64,000 nt of DNA from Variovorax sp. KK3 (GCF_001984055.1 NZ_LYVO01000026.1:20482-84481), one strand, 5' to 3'; positions 37,351 to 47,084 are shown, numbered from the stretch's first letter. The notes: a model not told the origin generated them from the sequence alone. Numbers and translations are program-made.

Positions 37351-37908
37351 TCAGTGCTTGCCGTTCTTTCCGGCCTTGTTGCTCTTCTCGCTCTTCTTGC
37401 TCTTCTTGCCCTTGTTCTTTTTCTTCTTGCCTTTTTTCTCTTCCCCGGCCGCGAGCAGCGTGCCGCGGCACTCGCCGGAGCCGCACCAGCAAGGGAACTC
37501 GGCCTTGAGCTTCTTCGTGAGCGGCTCGTCGATGATCAAACCGTAGTCGTAGTTGAGTTCTTCGCCGGCGGCGATGTTGCGCAGCGCCTTGATGAAGACG
37601 CGGCCGCCGTCCTCGTCGGCCTCGCAGTTGGGCTCGCACGAGTGGTTGATCCAGCGCGCGGCATTGCCCTTGACGCCGCCGTCGATCACACGCTCGTCAT
37701 CGATGTGGAAGTAGAAGGTGTGGTTGGGCTGCGCCGGGTCGTGCGGGTGGCGACGCAGCGCCTCGGGCCAGCTGATCAGCTCGCCCTTGTATTCGATCAG
37801 GGTCTCGCCCTCGGCGATGTCCGTCACGGCGAACACGCCGTTGCCATGCACGCCGGAGCGCCGGGTCTGGATGCGGCGACCGCCGGTTGTGGGGGATTTG
37901 GAAGGCAT
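37351..37908 (-). CDS. SET-domain lysine methyltransferase-like protein with Lys-rich tail
   Basis: 185 residues. The SET fold spans about 12-140: SGVHGNGVFAVTDIAEGE at the N-terminus, RWINHSCEPNCEA as the pseudoknot substrate and SAM site, and ELNYDYG with the catalytic tyrosine region. A post-SET cysteine cluster, CWCGSGECRG, follows. The last 30 residues are almost all Lys, Gly, Ser and Asn (EEKKGKKKKNKGKKSKKSEK), a probable nucleic-acid-binding tail. SET enzymes methylate lysines; bacterial targets are poorly known. It is divergent from topoisomerase III and precedes birA by 2 bp. Confidence 0.9.
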   Translation of the reverse strand: MPSKSPTTGGRRIQTRRSGVHGNGVFAVTDIAEGETLIEYKGELISWPEALRRHPHDPAQPNHTFYFHIDDERVIDGGVKGNAARWINHSCEPNCEADEDGGRVFIKALRNIAAGEELNYDYGLIIDEPLTKKLKAEFPCWCGSGECRGTLLAAGEEKKGKKKKNKGKKSKKSEKSNKAGKNGKH

Positions 37909-37929
37909 CGCCGAAGTCTGTTAGTTTGA

Positions 37930-37962
37930 ATATGTACGCATGCGCGTGCGCGTGCGCACGCG
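37930..37962. repeat. 33-bp perfect alternating purine-pyrimidine tract
   Basis: From 37930 to 37962 every base alternates purine and pyrimidine without a break, with an ATATGTACGCATGC start and then repeated GCGCGT/GCGCAC units. It is a strong candidate for left-handed (Z) DNA under negative supercoiling. It lies 21 bp from the SET gene start and 88 bp from topB, inside their shared promoter region. Confidence 0.75.
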
Positions 37963-38049
37963 AGAAGCCGCAGATTGTAGATGTGGCTTCCGCGCTCCCG
38001 CACAGGGTGTGGCCGGGGCCCCGCGTCGGCCGGACAAGAGGAACAGTTG

Positions 38050-40980
38050 ATGAAGACATTGGTAATTGCAGAGAAGCCTTCGGTGGCACAGGACATCGTG
38101 CGCGCGCTCACGCCGGTCGCCGGCAAGTTCGACAAGCACGAAGAGCACTTCGAGAACGAGCAGTACGTCGTGACCAGCGCCGTGGGCCACCTGGTGGAGA
38201 TCCAGGCGCCCGAAGAGTTCGACGTGAAGCGCGGCAAGTGGAGCTTCGCCAACCTGCCCGTCATTCCGCCGCGCTTCGACCTCAAGCCGGTGGACAAGAC
38301 CAAGACCCGGCTCAACGCGGTGGTCAAGCAGGCGCGGCGCAAGGACGTGAGCCAGCTCATCAACGCCTGCGACGCGGGCCGCGAGGGCGAGCTGATCTTC
38401 CGCCTCATCGAGCAGTACGCCGGCGGCAAGGCGCCGCTGGGCAAGCCGGTGCGGCGCCTGTGGCTGCAGTCGATGACGCCGCAGGCCATCCGCGACGGCT
38501 TCGACCAGCTGCGCAGCGAGCAGCAGATGCAGGGCCTGGCCGATGCGGCGCGTTCGCGCTCCGAAGCCGACTGGCTGGTCGGCATCAACGGCACGCGCGC
38601 CATGACCGCCTTCAACTCGCGCGACGGCGGCTTCTTCCTGACCACCGTGGGCCGGGTGCAGACGCCCACGCTGTCGGTGGTGGTGGAGCGCGAGGAAAAG
38701 ATCCGCAAGTTCGTCAGCCGCGACTATTGGGAAGTGCACGGCACCTTCCTGGCCGAGGCGGGCGACTATCCCGGCAAGTGGTTCAACCCTGAGTGGAAGA
38801 AGCCGCCGCCCGGCCCCGACGGCCTGCCCGACCCCGAGCAGCGCGCCGACCGCGTCTGGAGCCAGCGCGAGGCCGAGGCCATCGCCCAGGCCGCGCGCGG
38901 GCGCACGGCCAGCGTCACCGAGGAAAGCAAGCCCACCACGCAGGCATCGCCGCTGCTGTTCGACCTGACCTCGCTGCAGCGCGAGGCCAACAGCCGCTTC
39001 GGCTACAGCGCCAAGACCACGCTGGCCCTGGCCCAGAGCCTGTACGAACGCCACAAGGCATTGACCTATCCGCGGACCGACTCGCGCGCGCTGCCCGAGG
39101 ACTACCTGCCGGTGGTGCACAAGACGATGGAAATGCTGTCGACCAGCGGCATGCGCCACCTCGCGCCCTTCGCGAAAGAGGCCATCGACGGCAAGTACGT
39201 GAAGCCCACCAAGCGCGTCTTCGACAACGCCAAGGTCAGCGACCACTTTGCGATCATCCCGACGCTGCAGGCCCCCAGCGGCCTGTCGGAGGCCGAGCAG
39301 AAGCTGTACGACTTCGTGGTCCGGCGTTTTCTTTCGGTGTTCTTCCCGAGCGCCGAATACCAGATCACCACGCGCATCAGCACGGTGCAGCACGAGGGCA
39401 AGAAGTACACCTTCCGCAGCGACGGCAAGGTGCTGGTCAAGGCCGGCTGGCTCGCGATCTATGGCAAGGAAGCAGAGGACGAGGAAAAGACCGACGACAA
39501 GGACAGCAAGCGCCTGGTGCCGGTGAAGCCCGGCGAGCAGGTCAACGTCGAGTCGGTCGAGCCCAAGGGCCTGAAGACCCGCCCGCCGGCGCGCTATTCC
39601 GAAGCCACGCTGCTGGGCGCCATGGAAGGCGCCGGCAAGACCATCGACGACGACGAATTGCGCGAGGCGATGCAGGAGAAAGGGCTCGGCACGCCGGCCA
39701 CACGCGCCGCCATCATCGAAGGCCTGCTGGCCGAAAAGTACATGTTGCGCGAAGGCCGCGAGCTCATCCCGACCGCCAAGGCCTTCCAGCTCATGACGCT
39801 GCTGCGGGGCCTGGGCGTGGAAGAGCTGTCCAAGGCCGAACTCACCGGCGAATGGGAACACAAGCTCTCGCAGATGGAGCACGGCCAGCTCAGCCGTGCC
39901 GCCTTCATGCGCGAGATCGCCGAGATGACGCAGCACATCGTGCGCAAGGCCAAGGAATACGACCGCGACACCGTGCCCGGCGACTACGCCACGCTCGCGA
40001 CGCCGTGCCCCAACTGCGGCGGCGTGGTGCGCGAAAACTACCGCCGCTACGCCTGCACCGGCAAGCAGGGGCAGGAACCGTGCGGCTTCTCCTTCGGCAA
40101 GTCGCCGGCCGGCCGCACCTTCGAAGTGGCCGAGGCCGAGCAGCTGCTGCGCGACAAGCACATCGGCCCGCTCGAAGGCTTCCGCTCGAAGGCCGGCTGG
40201 CCCTTCACCTCCGAGATCATCATCAAGTTCGATGAAGAGGCGAAGAACTGGAAGCTGGAGTTCGACTTCGGCGACGACAAGGAGGGCGAGACCGGCGAGA
40301 TCGTCGACTTCAGCGGCCAGCACGCGCTGGGTCCCTGCCCCAAGTGCGGTGCGCACGTGTTCGAGAACGCCAGCAACTACGTCTGCGAGAAGTCGGTGCC
40401 CACCGAGGCACAGCCGACGCCGAGCTGCGACTTCAAGACCGGCAAGATCATCCTGCAGCAGCCGGTCGACCGCGCCCAGGTCGAGAAGCTGCTGGCCACC
40501 GGCAAGACCGACCTGCTCGACAAGTTCGTCTCGATGCGCACGCGCCGGTCGTTCAAGGCCTTCCTGGCCTGGAACGCCGAGGAGGGCAAGGTGAGCTTCG
40601 AGTTCGAGCCACGCGAAGGCAAGAGCAAGTTTCCGCCGCGCAAGACCTTCGCCGCCAAGGCCGCGCCGGCAGCGAAGAAGACGGCTGCGGGCAGCAAGGC
40701 CAAGGCGCCGGCCGCCAAGAAGGCCGCGGCACCCAAGGCAGCGCGCAAGCCATCGGCCGGCCTCAAGCCCAGCGATGCGCTCGCCGCGGTGATCGGCACG
40801 GAACCTGTGGCGCGCACCGAGGTCATCAAGAAGCTGTGGGACTACATCAAGGCCCACAACCTGCAGGACGCAGCCAACAAGCGCGCGGTCAACGCCGACG
40901 CCAAGCTGAGGCCTGTTTTCGGGAAGGACCAAGTCACCATGTTCGAAATCGCGGGCATCGTGGGCAAGCACCTCAGCTGA
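38050..40980 (+). CDS. topB: DNA topoisomerase III with C-terminal SWIB/MDM2 domain
   Basis: 976 residues, against about 650 for E. coli TopB. The Toprim domain starts LVIAEKPSVAQDIVRAL. The catalytic tyrosine is near residue 340 in LTYPRTDSRAL. Two zinc-finger regions follow, one beginning at C653 (CPNCGG) and one at C763 (CPKCGA). Then comes an Ala- and Lys-rich linker (about 870-900) like histone H1 tails, and a SWIB domain at about 904-976 (DALAAVIGTEPVARTEVIKK, then LWDYIKAHNLQD). Type IA enzyme that decatenates DNA by single-strand passage. The ATG at 38050 is chosen over 37981. Confidence 0.95.
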   Translation: MKTLVIAEKPSVAQDIVRALTPVAGKFDKHEEHFENEQYVVTSAVGHLVEIQAPEEFDVKRGKWSFANLPVIPPRFDLKPVDKTKTRLNAVVKQARRKDVSQLINACDAGREGELIFRLIEQYAGGKAPLGKPVRRLWLQSMTPQAIRDGFDQLRSEQQMQGLADAARSRSEADWLVGINGTRAMTAFNSRDGGFFLTTVGRVQTPTLSVVVEREEKIRKFVSRDYWEVHGTFLAEAGDYPGKWFNPEWKKPPPGPDGLPDPEQRADRVWSQREAEAIAQAARGRTASVTEESKPTTQASPLLFDLTSLQREANSRFGYSAKTTLALAQSLYERHKALTYPRTDSRALPEDYLPVVHKTMEMLSTSGMRHLAPFAKEAIDGKYVKPTKRVFDNAKVSDHFAIIPTLQAPSGLSEAEQKLYDFVVRRFLSVFFPSAEYQITTRISTVQHEGKKYTFRSDGKVLVKAGWLAIYGKEAEDEEKTDDKDSKRLVPVKPGEQVNVESVEPKGLKTRPPARYSEATLLGAMEGAGKTIDDDELREAMQEKGLGTPATRAAIIEGLLAEKYMLREGRELIPTAKAFQLMTLLRGLGVEELSKAELTGEWEHKLSQMEHGQLSRAAFMREIAEMTQHIVRKAKEYDRDTVPGDYATLATPCPNCGGVVRENYRRYACTGKQGQEPCGFSFGKSPAGRTFEVAEAEQLLRDKHIGPLEGFRSKAGWPFTSEIIIKFDEEAKNWKLEFDFGDDKEGETGEIVDFSGQHALGPCPKCGAHVFENASNYVCEKSVPTEAQPTPSCDFKTGKIILQQPVDRAQVEKLLATGKTDLLDKFVSMRTRRSFKAFLAWNAEEGKVSFEFEPREGKSKFPPRKTFAAKAAPAAKKTAAGSKAKAPAAKKAAAPKAARKPSAGLKPSDALAAVIGTEPVARTEVIKKLWDYIKAHNLQDAANKRAVNADAKLRPVFGKDQVTMFEIAGIVGKHLS

Positions 40981-40991
40981 AGGAGATCGCC

Positions 40992-41174
40992 TTGAAGAAA
41001 CTTGTTCCCGCCCTCTGTCTCGCGATGGCGCTTGGCTTGACGGCCGGCTGTGCGTCGTCGCGGGGCGGTGGCGACGCCGGCAGCACGGCCGGCAGCGGCA
41101 GCAGCGGCATCACCGTGTTCGGAACCATCGACGCGGGCGTCAGCAACACGCGCAACCGCTCGTCGCGCGACTGA
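40992..41174 (+). CDS. Small lipoprotein with porin-strand-like C-terminus
   Basis: 60 residues from a TTG start preceded by AAGGAGAT at the right spacing. The signal peptide KKLVPALCLAMALGLTAGC ends in a lipobox (LTAGC), giving a lipid-anchored Cys. After a Gly- and Ser-rich linker the mature part ends ITVFGTIDAGVSNTRNRSS. That segment looks like the first beta strand of betaproteobacterial porins, but it stops there. It follows topB by 11 bp on the same strand. Function unknown. Confidence 0.6.
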   Translation: MKKLVPALCLAMALGLTAGCASSRGGGDAGSTAGSGSSGITVFGTIDAGVSNTRNRSSRD

Positions 41175-41208
41175 TCTTCGCGGCGTCGATGCGCCGCCGC
41201 GGCCGCGT

Positions 41209-42099
41209 TCAGCGCATCAGCAGTGCCTGGCGCAGCAGCCGCGCGGCGCGGTTGCGGATGCGTCCGGGCGCGCTGCGCAGCGGCCCCCGCGGGCTGACCT
41301 TGGCGGTCGCGCAGGCCCAGAGAAAGTCTTCGAGGATGGCTGTGTCGTCCACCGTTTCGGTGCTGCCGTACTTGTGGAACTCCGGGTGCCATTGGGTGGC
41401 CGAGATGTAGCTGCGGCCGCGGCCGTCCTTGCGGCGGATCGCCTCCGGCACGTGGTCGGGCACGCTCCAAGCCTCGACCTCGAAGTTGGGCGCGAGATCC
41501 TTCACGCCCTGGTGGTGGATGCTGTTGACCCGGGCCCGCTCCACACCCGGGTACAGCTTCGACAGCCGCGTGCCGGGCACGATGCCGATCTCGTGGAAGT
41601 TCTGGTCGTAGGTCACGGGGTCGCGGTGCCGAAGCGCGTTGGGATGCTGCGCCTCGATGTCCTGGTAGAGCGTGCCGCCGAAGGCCACGTTGATGAGCTG
41701 CAGTCCGCGGCAGACGCCGAAGATGGGCTTGCCGGCCTGCTCGAAGGCTTCGACCAGCGCCAGGTCGTAGAGGTCGCGGATGCGGTCGCCGATCCACGCG
41801 TCCTTGAGCGGCACCTCGCCGTAGCTGCCGGGCCAAACGTCGGCTCCGCCGTGCATGACCACGCCATCGAGCCACTCGGCGTAATGCGAGAGCTTGGTGT
41901 CGCCGCGTGCGGTCTCGCCCGTGGGGCAGGGAACCATCACCACCATGGCGCCGGCCGACATCAGCCAATGCGCGATCGACTGCTCGACGTATTGGAGCGT
42001 CTTGTTGGTGAACAAGGACCGATCCGGGTCGGCATGAGAGAAGCAGGCGGAGAGGCCGATCTTGAGCCGGCCGGAAACGGTTTGTGACATCGCGATCAA
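41209..42099 (-). CDS. Class I glutamine amidotransferase-like hydrolase (PuuD family)
   Basis: 296 residues. The nucleophile cysteine sits in FGVCRGLQLINVAFGG, and the His-Glu pair in ATQWHPEFHKYG. The WLDGVVMHGGADVWP segment is the oxyanion region. PuuD enzymes hydrolyse gamma-glutamyl-GABA in putrescine breakdown; the sequence fits that family but the substrate is not certain. Its C-terminus is Arg rich. A start at 42090 (MSQTVSG) is equally possible. It is divergent from a TIM-barrel isomerase gene with a dyad-rich gap between them. Confidence 0.85.
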   Translation of the reverse strand: MIAMSQTVSGRLKIGLSACFSHADPDRSLFTNKTLQYVEQSIAHWLMSAGAMVVMVPCPTGETARGDTKLSHYAEWLDGVVMHGGADVWPGSYGEVPLKDAWIGDRIRDLYDLALVEAFEQAGKPIFGVCRGLQLINVAFGGTLYQDIEAQHPNALRHRDPVTYDQNFHEIGIVPGTRLSKLYPGVERARVNSIHHQGVKDLAPNFEVEAWSVPDHVPEAIRRKDGRGRSYISATQWHPEFHKYGSTETVDDTAILEDFLWACATAKVSPRGPLRSAPGRIRNRAARLLRQALLMR

Positions 42100-42111
42100 G
42101 ACGAACAGTAG

Positions 42112-42175
42112 GAATATTCTGGAACGTTCCGGGCACTTGTCCAGTGGACAGCCCGCCCCGCACGTTTGTCGGACA
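42112..42175. promoter_or_regulatory. Cluster of four dyads in a divergent promoter region
   Basis: GAATATTC (42112-42119), GGAACGTTCC (42121-42130), TGTCCA-G-TGGACA (42138-42150) and TGTC-G-GACA (42167-42175) follow one another between the PuuD-like gene and the isomerase gene. The last two share TGTC/GACA arms. They look like operators for one or two regulators; none is encoded next door. Confidence 0.45.
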
Positions 42176-42232
42176 GGACCGCACAGCTAGGATGCGCCTG
42201 CGCCATCATGCGCCCCAAGATCAGGAGACCGA

Positions 42233-43291
42233 ATGAAGACCATCCAGGGCCCCGCCATTTTCCTGGCCCAGTTCGCGGGCGACACTGCCCCTTTCGACTC
42301 GCTCGACGCCATCGGCGGCTGGGCTGCAGGTTTGGGCTACAAGGGCGTGCAGATTCCGAGCTGGGACGCGCGCCTGTTCGACCTGCGCAAGGCCGCCGAA
42401 AGCCGGACCTACTGCGACGAAGTGCAGGGCACGCTGGCACGCCATGGCATCCGCATCACCGAACTGTCGACCCACCTTCAGGGTCAGCTGGTGGCCGTTC
42501 ATCCGGCCTACGACGCGGGCTTCGATGGCTTCGCGGCGCCTGAAGTGCGCAACGACCCGGTACGGCGGCAGCAGTGGGCGGTGGAACAGCTGCTTTTGGC
42601 GGCCAAGGCATCGGCCAACCTGGGGCTCACGGCACATGCGACGTTTTCGGGTGCGCTGGCTTGGCCTTATCTCTATTCGTGGCCGCCGCGGCCGCCGGGC
42701 TTGATCGACGAGGCCTTCGACGAACTGGCCCGGCGCTGGCGGCCGATCCTCGACGCCTTCGACGAGGCCGGTGTCGACGTCTGCTACGAGATCCATCCCG
42801 GCGAAGACCTGCACGACGGCGTGACCTACGAGATGTTCCTCGACCGCGTCGACCACCATCGCCGTGCCTGCCTGCTCTACGACCCCAGCCACTTCCTGCT
42901 GCAGCAGCTCGACTACCTGACCTACATCGACCACTTCCACGAGCGCATCAAGATCTTCCACGTGAAGGACGCCGAGTTCAACCCGACCGGCAAGCAGGGC
43001 GTCTACGGCGGCTTCCAGCCCTGGCTGCAGCGGGCAGGCCGCTTCCGCTCGCTGGGCGACGGCCAAGTGGACTTCGGCGCCATCTTCTCCAAGCTGGCGG
43101 CCTACGACTTCCCGGGCTGGGCCGTCCTCGAATGGGAGTGCTGCCTCAAGCATCCCGAGGACGGCGCGCGCGAAGGCGCGAAGTTCATCGCCGACCACAT
43201 CATCCGCGTGGCTGACCGGGCCTTCGACGACTTCGCGGCCGGCGGCGTGGACCAGGCCGCCAACCGCCGCATGCTCGGCATCGCGGGCTGA
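42233..43291 (+). CDS. Sugar phosphate isomerase/epimerase (xylose isomerase-like TIM barrel)
   Basis: 352 residues. Metal-binding residues of the AP-endonuclease-2/xylose-isomerase-like barrel are visible: CYEIHPGEDL (Glu), LLYDPSHFLLQQ (Asp and His), KIFHVKDAEF (His, Asp) and VLEWECCLK (Glu). Such enzymes isomerise sugars, inositols or related polyols with a divalent metal. Start is the ATG at 42233, with GGAG at 42225. Single gene, convergent with the HtrA-like gene 10 bp beyond its stop. Substrate cannot be read from sequence. Confidence 0.85.
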   Translation: MKTIQGPAIFLAQFAGDTAPFDSLDAIGGWAAGLGYKGVQIPSWDARLFDLRKAAESRTYCDEVQGTLARHGIRITELSTHLQGQLVAVHPAYDAGFDGFAAPEVRNDPVRRQQWAVEQLLLAAKASANLGLTAHATFSGALAWPYLYSWPPRPPGLIDEAFDELARRWRPILDAFDEAGVDVCYEIHPGEDLHDGVTYEMFLDRVDHHRRACLLYDPSHFLLQQLDYLTYIDHFHERIKIFHVKDAEFNPTGKQGVYGGFQPWLQRAGRFRSLGDGQVDFGAIFSKLAAYDFPGWAVLEWECCLKHPEDGAREGAKFIADHIIRVADRAFDDFAAGGVDQAANRRMLGIAG

Positions 43292-43301
43292 AGCGACCCG
43301 A

Positions 43302-44360
43302 TCAAATGCCGGCCGGCTTGCTCAGCGTCTTCATGCGGTCGACCGCCTGCACGCGCACCTTGCGCGTCTCCGAGCCCTGCTGCACCGTGAGTTCCACCTC
43401 GGCATCGGGCGCGGCGCGCTTCCAGAGCTGCTTGTAGAAAGCCTCGAGCGTGGCCACGCCCACGCCGTCGACCTCCAGCACCACGTCGCCGGGCTGGATG
43501 CCGGCGGCCAGCGCCGGCCCGCGACGGTCGACGCGCACGATCTGCACGTGGCCGTCGCGCTCCGACGAGGACAAGCCGAGCCACGGCCGCACGCTCGCGC
43601 GTGTGTGGCCGTTGGCCTGCAGTTCGCCGAGCACCGGACGCAGCAACTCCACGGGCACGAACATGTTGCCGGGCGTCGGGCTCGTCTGCCCCGGCACCGA
43701 CTCGAGCACGAACAGGCTGCCGATGCCCAGCAGCTCGCCGTTGCGGTTGAAGAGCGGTGCGCCGCTGTGCGAAGGAATCGGCGGGCTGGTGAAGAGGGCC
43801 GACTCGATGTGGTATTCCCAATAGCCCGAGAAGGGCCGCACGCCCAGCAGCCGGGTGAAGCCGACCTCGGTGCCGCTGTTGCTGCCGGTGGCGGCCAGCA
43901 GCAGCTCGCCCGGCGTGAGCCCGCCCACGCCGGCCAGCGGCACGGGCTGGATGCCGCGCAGGGGCACCAGCGTGCGCAGCAGGCCGAAGCCGGTGGCCAG
44001 GTCGTAAGCGACCTGGCGCGCAGGCAAGGTGCGGTCGTCCTGGGTGATCACCTCGATGCTCTCGGCCTCCAGCAGCAGGTAGCCGATGGTGAGGATCAGT
44101 CCGTCGGGGCCGATCACCACGCCGGAGCCCGAGCGTCGCGCGCCGAGCGACTCCGCCGACGCGGCTCCTTCGGTGGCAGTGATGCGCAGCGAGACCACCG
44201 CATCTCCGGCGCGCTGCAGGGCCTGGATCTGCGAAGACGATGCCGGATCGGGCTGGGGCGGCGTGGCCGCCATGGCCCATGGCACCGCGGCCAACAGGAA
44301 CAGCCAGAAGATGCCGGCAAGGAGCACCCGCAGCCGCTCGCTCGATACTCGATCATTCAT
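43302..44360 (-). CDS. HtrA/DegP-like protein with PDZ domain, catalytic His and Asp missing
   Basis: 352 residues with a signal peptide (hydrophobic residues 12-30, cleavage near AMA). The trypsin-like domain (about 45-245) keeps GSGVVIGPDGLILT, but the next residues are IGYLL where HtrA proteins have NNHVV, so the catalytic His is absent. The Asp site reads DLATGFGLL in place of DLAVL. Only PSHSGAPLFN recalls the serine loop. A PDZ domain (about 255-335: VDRRGPALAAGIQPGDVVLEVDG) follows. A periplasmic chaperone or scaffold role is likelier than proteolysis. Confidence 0.8.
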   Translation of the reverse strand: MNDRVSSERLRVLLAGIFWLFLLAAVPWAMAATPPQPDPASSSQIQALQRAGDAVVSLRITATEGAASAESLGARRSGSGVVIGPDGLILTIGYLLLEAESIEVITQDDRTLPARQVAYDLATGFGLLRTLVPLRGIQPVPLAGVGGLTPGELLLAATGSNSGTEVGFTRLLGVRPFSGYWEYHIESALFTSPPIPSHSGAPLFNRNGELLGIGSLFVLESVPGQTSPTPGNMFVPVELLRPVLGELQANGHTRASVRPWLGLSSSERDGHVQIVRVDRRGPALAAGIQPGDVVLEVDGVGVATLEAFYKQLWKRAAPDAEVELTVQQGSETRKVRVQAVDRMKTLSKPAGI

Positions 44361-44745
44361 GGCCGCGCTCCTTGGAACGGTGACGCCTCAGATGGTGCGC
44401 CGCGCGCGGCCCGGCCGCAAGGGGCGCCGTGGCCTGTCGTCCGTATGCAGACGTGCCGAGCAACTGTCATGCCAGTGCGGTTAGAATGCGGGGTTCGTTT
44501 CGATCGCCGACGAAGCATTTCGTCACTTTCCGGCTGACCCGGGTGCCCCGGGGCAAATCACCAGCCGGCCTCGCGCTGTCGTCGTGGGGCCTTCGTACTC
44601 CGTTGAAGCGAACAGGGCGCGCTGTCCGCTCCGGTGGGCGCCAGATCCCGGCCGGGCCCGCACCCTCTCACTGTCTCTTACGCATCGCGGCGTCGCGGTG
44701 CGCAGGCGCCCGATTCGAGTATCCAAGCAACATTCAGAGGTCCGC
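44361..44745 (+). other. 385-bp gene-free stretch: leader region of infA
   Basis: Between the HtrA-like gene (minus) and infA (plus) no convincing coding frame is found. A TAGAAT -10-like box lies at 44482-44487 without a clear -35. If used, it would leave a leader of about 250 bases before infA, which is GC rich and probably structured. Long structured leaders are known for cold-shock messages, but I see no specific motif here. Confidence 0.4.
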
Positions 44746-45009
44746 ATGCCCAAGGAAGAACTGATCGAAATGAACGGCGCAGTCACGGAAGTGCTGCCCG
44801 ACTCCCGCTACCGCGTCACGCTCGACAACGGCCATCAGCTGATCGCCTACAGCGGCGGCAAGATGCGCAAGCACCACATCCGCATCCTGGCCGGCGACAA
44901 GGTCTCGCTCGAGCTGTCGCCCTACGACCTGACCAAGGGCCGCATCACCTTCCGCCACCTCGAGCGCCGTGGCCCGCCGCCCACCGGCGGCAACAACGGC
45001 CCGCGCCGT
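44746..45009 (+). CDS. infA: Translation initiation factor IF-1 (extended C-terminus)
   Basis: 87 residues; typical IF-1 is 72. The S1/OB fold is complete: [28 protein letters not shown], then [30 protein letters not shown] 15-residue basic tail ([14 protein letters not shown]) is added. The ATG at 44746 follows CAGAGG. Stop at 45010-45012. Burkholderiales often carry two IF-1 genes, one in the ribosomal protein cluster; this copy precedes dbpA and is likely the accessory one. It binds the 30S A site during initiation. Confidence 0.93.
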
Positions 45010-45031
45010 TGATCGCGTCTCCCCTGTTCCC

Positions 45032-46432
<1,401 letters not shown>

Positions 46433-46467
46433 TGTCGGCCTTTCCCCATTTTTCAACCGAGCCCTTC

Positions 46468-46638
46468 ATGACCCAGAAGATCCGCACCGAGGCCGACCGC
46501 AAGGCCTCTCCCAAGCCCGTTCCCGTTGCCGGCTACACGCTCCCCAGGACGGGTGGCGGCCAGAAGATCAGCCTCGAGCGCGGCACCGCGACCCGCAGCA
46601 AGAAGAACCCCGGCAAGCGGGCCAAGAAGGGCGGCTGA
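46468..46638 (+). CDS. Small basic hypothetical protein
   Basis: 56 residues from the ATG at 46468, which is favoured over 46432 because 46432 overlaps the dbpA stop. The protein is rich in Lys and Arg (SKKNPGKRAKKGG at the end), without membrane segment or known motif. It may bind nucleic acid. It follows dbpA by 35 bp and precedes a terminator, so it would be the last gene of the infA-dbpA unit. Confidence 0.6.
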   Translation: MTQKIRTEADRKASPKPVPVAGYTLPRTGGGQKISLERGTATRSKKNPGKRAKKGG

Positions 46639-46667
46639 GCCCGGCCGGCCTCCGGCAGCAAGCGATG

Positions 46668-46692
46668 ACGCGCCCTTCCCGGGCGCGTTTTT
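46668..46692 (+). terminator. Rho-independent terminator after the infA-dbpA unit
   Basis: CGCGCCC (46669-46675) pairs with GGGCGCG (46681-46687) around TTCCC, followed by five T. It closes the plus-strand unit that starts with infA. Confidence 0.85.
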
Positions 46693-46730
46693 CATTTCAT
46701 GGTGACCGCCCGCCCCGGGCTCGCGCTTTC

Positions 46731-47084
46731 ATGTCCGACGACAACCAGATCCACATCCCGCCTTCGTTCTTCGCGCTCTACACCGACGCGCGCCAGAGGC
46801 TGACCGAGCCGATGGCGACCATCCGCGTGCGCTACGAGATCTGCGAGGACCTGGCCAACCACCTGGTCGGCCATGCCCAGGTGCTGAACCACGTGGAAGT
46901 GCCCGATGAAAACGAGATCCTCGGCCGCATCCATGCGGGCCTGACGACGCCCGAGGCGGGTGTCTCCGCCGCCGAAAGCCGCTGGATCGTGCGCCGGCTG
47001 GCCGAGCTGCTGGGCTGGAGCGGCGGGCGCGACGAGGCCCCGGCCGACGACCTCGACCCGGCGCCTCGAGGCCGACAGCACTAG
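46731..47084 (+). CDS. Conserved hypothetical protein of Burkholderiales
   Basis: 117 residues. The pattern IHIPPSFFALYTD at the start, YEICEDLANHLVGHA in the middle and SAAESRWIVRRLAELLGW near the end is shared by small proteins that databases sometimes label ATPase with chaperone activity. No Walker motif is present, so I do not adopt that name. The acidic tail (EAPADDLDPAP) looks disordered. It follows a terminator, so it has its own promoter, and it is convergent with the TetR gene (4 bp overlap at the stops). Confidence 0.6.
   Translation: MSDDNQIHIPPSFFALYTDARQRLTEPMATIRVRYEICEDLANHLVGHAQVLNHVEVPDENEILGRIHAGLTTPEAGVSAAESRWIVRRLAELLGWSGGRDEAPADDLDPAPRGRQH

Noticed and set aside
37934..37962. 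GCGCGT repeats as a CRISPR or REP element
   Set aside because: Units are six bases or less without spacers. Better explained as an alternating purine-pyrimidine tract.
37921..40971. Minus-strand open frame of 1016 codons opposite topB
   Set aside because: Leu, Gly, Arg and Asp rich without motifs; topB on the plus strand has catalytic and zinc motifs throughout.
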